Below are positions 62,076-64,000 of a DNA stretch of 64,000 nt, in pieces. The translations under genes were made by a program, and so were the position numbers. The stretch is taken from assembly GCF_904848665.1 (NCBI RefSeq), contig NZ_CAJHCQ010000028.1, positions 28,993 to 92,992 of the forward strand, written 5' to 3'. Under the pieces are notes generated by a model. The model was not told the DNA's origin and did no database searches. It worked only from the letters and a program-made list of their open reading frames with translations. The DNA comes from Paraburkholderia hiiakae (lineage in GTDB: Bacteria; Pseudomonadota; Gammaproteobacteria; Burkholderiales; Burkholderiaceae). The stretch's first letter is position 1. Every line of letters begins with the position of its first letter.

Positions 62076-63045
62076 AACAAACTCCACTATATTTCCACGG
62101 GTGATCGGTTGTTTGCCCCGACCTCATCTTCTTGTATTCATCTTTGTCTCGCTCGTGAAGCTCACTTACACTTTTGTTTTGATTCGCCGAAACCGTGGTG
62201 TCCCAACCCATATTTCCCGTTGATGGGTCACAGAGCATCTCGGGTGTCCTTACCCAGGTTTGGCTCTGTTCGTCCCACTTGTGATAACTACCACCATTCC
62301 ATCGGCTTATGGTTTCGTGCGACAACTGATCGTCCGTATGGTGCCGACCATGTTGTCCAAGATAACTTTTCGCGCCTGCTTGTTTCTCCTGGTACAACGC
62401 GGCGCCTCCGAGAATATTTGCCTTCCAGCTCCAAGCTTGCTCATAAGTCGGTGATGGATGCGTTAGCTGAGTCATCCCGTACCCTGCGTCGCCTGCTACA
62501 ACAGGCTCGTTATCCGCATTGATAAAATTCTTGAACTTGCCTTCTTGTGCAATCAATCTGTCGAAGCCTGTAACGTTTTGCATCCCCGCAAGAAAATCCG
62601 TAACTTGTGTCTCGCTGGGGTTCTTGGCCAAAATCATGACCGTTCGCTTAAACGTATCGTTCCCAATTTTCACTGTTACAATCAGTTTTCCACCGAGCAC
62701 TTTTGAGCCGAGATCAGCTTTCCAGATTTTCTCGCTTGACGAAAAGCTGCCAGTATCAGTGAACTGCTTTAATTTTCTGCCGTTCCGAACTTGCTCCCTC
62801 AATCCACTAACGTGTGCATTCCATTCAATTTTCCACTCCCATTGATACGGAGGCGCCGCATTCGATTTAAATTCAAATTTTATCTCTGGGAAATTTGCCT
62901 GCTCATCGATGTAGAATTTTGCCCCTGAATTGGGACGAATCCAATCGCCGGAGTCATTCGTGATCACAATTTTAACTAGCGAATCGGGATTATTATTGGT
63001 GCTCCCCGGCCTGGCGTGATGATGCGGTTTACGATGTTTACTCAT
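62047..63045 (-). CDS. Putative T6SS effector with lysozyme-like domain
   Basis: A 332-residue protein following vgrG with an 8-base overlap. The N-terminal 140 residues are beta-rich, with KPHHHARPGST at the start. The C-terminal part has the pattern of a lysozyme-like/transglycosylase fold: catalytic-type E168 in RLIAQEGKF, then AGYGMTQLT (about 187-195) and WKANILGGAALY (about 207-218), the GxxQxT and N-I-x-x-G elements of SLT-like enzymes. It carries no signal peptide, as expected for T6SS cargo. The muramidase function is inferred; start chosen as ATG 63045 (GTG 63051 is also possible). Confidence 0.75.
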   Translation of the reverse strand: MSKHRKPHHHARPGSTNNNPDSLVKIVITNDSGDWIRPNSGAKFYIDEQANFPEIKFEFKSNAAPPYQWEWKIEWNAHVSGLREQVRNGRKLKQFTDTGSFSSSEKIWKADLGSKVLGGKLIVTVKIGNDTFKRTVMILAKNPSETQVTDFLAGMQNVTGFDRLIAQEGKFKNFINADNEPVVAGDAGYGMTQLTHPSPTYEQAWSWKANILGGAALYQEKQAGAKSYLGQHGRHHTDDQLSHETISRWNGGSYHKWDEQSQTWVRTPEMLCDPSTGNMGWDTTVSANQNKSVSELHERDKDEYKKMRSGQTTDHPWKYSGVCYADHIEGSE

Positions 63046-64000
63046 TATCACCTTCTTCTTTCGAAAATTTTATTGTCATTTTCTCGGGTTTTTTAGTATA
63101 CACGCGCTCGGTTAAACCTTCATTGTCCGAGTATCCAGACCACATTTTCCCCGACTCGCTATGTATTTCGTAATATCGTCGCCGCAACGGTGTTTTCCCA
63201 TCGTCGTCCAATAATCTATATTGCTCGTGATAGTCGGCATCGCCGGGCATGATTGGCAGCGCCTGAAAAACAGGATACCGGGGCTCTTTGCCTTTCTTCT
63301 GAACTGTAATGGTTTTGACGAACAAGTCGAACGGACCGCCGAGCGTGATGCTGCCGTCCTTCATGTGAATGAACGCACCACCGCATTCGAGAATGATTTC
63401 CTTGGCCGCCGCCAGGTTGACCTTTCCATTGACGCTGGCGACGTTCACGTCCTTGTCAGCAGTGAACGACATCGGCCCGTCCTGCGCCTGAAAATCGACT
63501 GGACCTTTGGCTGCAAAAATCTTCACGCCAAACTTCTGCGCGAACAGCGTTATCTTTTCACCTGCCGCGACTGTCCAACGTTTCAGCACGCTCCAGTCGG
63601 CGTTCTTCCCGGCCACAGTCGAGATATTGTCCTGTGCCGCGAGCTGGATGCCCTGACCCGCCACAATGCCCGCCGAGGCAGGCGTGCTCATCAGCAGCCC
63701 AGGCTTCTTCAGGCCGTCGAAATCCTCCTTCATCTGCTGCTGCGCGTCGATGTCGGCGGCCTCAGCCTTGGCGCTGGTAGCAGAAGCAGCGAGAGCCTTC
63801 GCGGTGGCCAGTGCGCCTTCGAGCTGGGCAATGGTCTCCTGCATGTCAAGCTGCTTGCCGCTCGCGCCGGGGCGGTCGTAGGTCGTGATCATTACGCCTT
63901 TTCCCGCTCGGATCGCTCCCCACCCCGAGGACCTTAGCTCATAGCCTTCACCGCGGTACTCAAGCTTGCTGTTAACCTGGTAACCGAGATTCAGCTGCGA
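63038..64000 (-). CDS. vgrG: Type VI secretion tip protein VgrG, C-terminal part
   Basis: The 3' part of a VgrG (321 codons), open to the window edge; the start lies beyond 64000. The first residues QLNLGYQVNSKLEYRGEGYELRS and SGWGAIRAGKGVMITTYD match the gp5-like needle end of VgrG. A DUF2345 domain follows, with GLLMSTPASAGIVAGQGIQLAAQDN, KGPVDFQAQDGPMSFTADKDVNVAS and ECGGAFIHMKDGSITLGGP. A C-terminal tail from YPVFQALPIMPGDADYHEQYRLLDDDGK onward is specific and may recruit the effector. VgrG forms the puncturing tip of the T6SS and carries cargo. Confidence 0.92.
   Translation of the reverse strand, partial: SQLNLGYQVNSKLEYRGEGYELRSSGWGAIRAGKGVMITTYDRPGASGKQLDMQETIAQLEGALATAKALAASATSAKAEAADIDAQQQMKEDFDGLKKPGLLMSTPASAGIVAGQGIQLAAQDNISTVAGKNADWSVLKRWTVAAGEKITLFAQKFGVKIFAAKGPVDFQAQDGPMSFTADKDVNVASVNGKVNLAAAKEIILECGGAFIHMKDGSITLGGPFDLFVKTITVQKKGKEPRYPVFQALPIMPGDADYHEQYRLLDDDGKTPLRRRYYEIHSESGKMWSGYSDNEGLTERVYTKKPEKMTIKFSKEEGDNE

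Overview
The window is a high-GC chromosomal segment of a betaproteobacterium, most likely in or near the Burkholderiaceae (Burkholderia, Paraburkholderia or Caballeronia). This rests on base composition, the glnA-ntrB-ntrC block, the ClpK/ClpG-type AAA+ protein, the DUF2844/DUF3443 pair and many TAnAAT-type promoters. The genus is an inference; no rRNA or complete species marker is present.

Layout. 1-2.7 kb: end of a xylose ABC transporter operon (xylG, truncated by the window edge, and xylH). 3.1-6.0 kb: a roughly 950-residue Clp/Hsp100 ATPase resembling the stand-alone disaggregase ClpG/ClpK. 6.1-10.1 kb: a translationally coupled pair, a bacterial FAN1-like VRR-NUC nuclease and an XPD/DinG-like helicase with an N-terminal PD-(D/E)XK domain. 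10.2-17.2 kb: envelope genes (lipoproteins, DUF2844/DUF3443, BamC) and a lactate permease. 17.4-20.0 kb: thiC with a TPP riboswitch, and an Rnk-like regulator. 20.7-24.2 kb: transporters and small stress-type proteins. 24.4-30.4 kb: a phosphodiesterase, a four-gene ABC importer and a LacI regulator.

30.5-30.9 kb holds a tRNA-Leu(UAA) gene split in its anticodon by a 284-nt group I intron. 31-39.6 kb holds accessory metabolism genes: a methyltransferase, a GST, a FAD disulfide oxidoreductase with a cupin and a phosphoesterase, a ProP-type MFS and YggX. 39.7-45.7 kb: argA and hrpA, divergent with a 23-bp gap. 45.9-49.8 kb: a beta-propeller protein, a sterol desaturase-like enzyme, an EI24-like membrane protein and a CinA-type protein. 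49.9-55.3 kb: a rhodanese and the nitrogen regulon core (glnA behind a sigma-54 promoter and NtrC site, then ntrB and ntrC). 55.4-61.0 kb: an S9 peptidase, xthA, a truncated SDR remnant, a chromene-carboxylate isomerase, and a flavin oxidoreductase divergent from a PadR regulator with a clear operator. 61.1 kb: initiator tRNA-Met.

61.5-64 kb: an AT-richer type VI secretion module on the minus strand. It has the C-terminal part of a VgrG, a lysozyme-like putative effector and a Sec-exported putative immunity protein, the three reading frames overlapping.

The most notable items are the intron-containing tRNA-Leu, the FAN1/helicase pair, the VgrG-effector-immunity module, the ClpG-like disaggregase, the aspartic-protease-like DUF3443 protein with its DUF2844 partner, and the PadR-controlled promoter.
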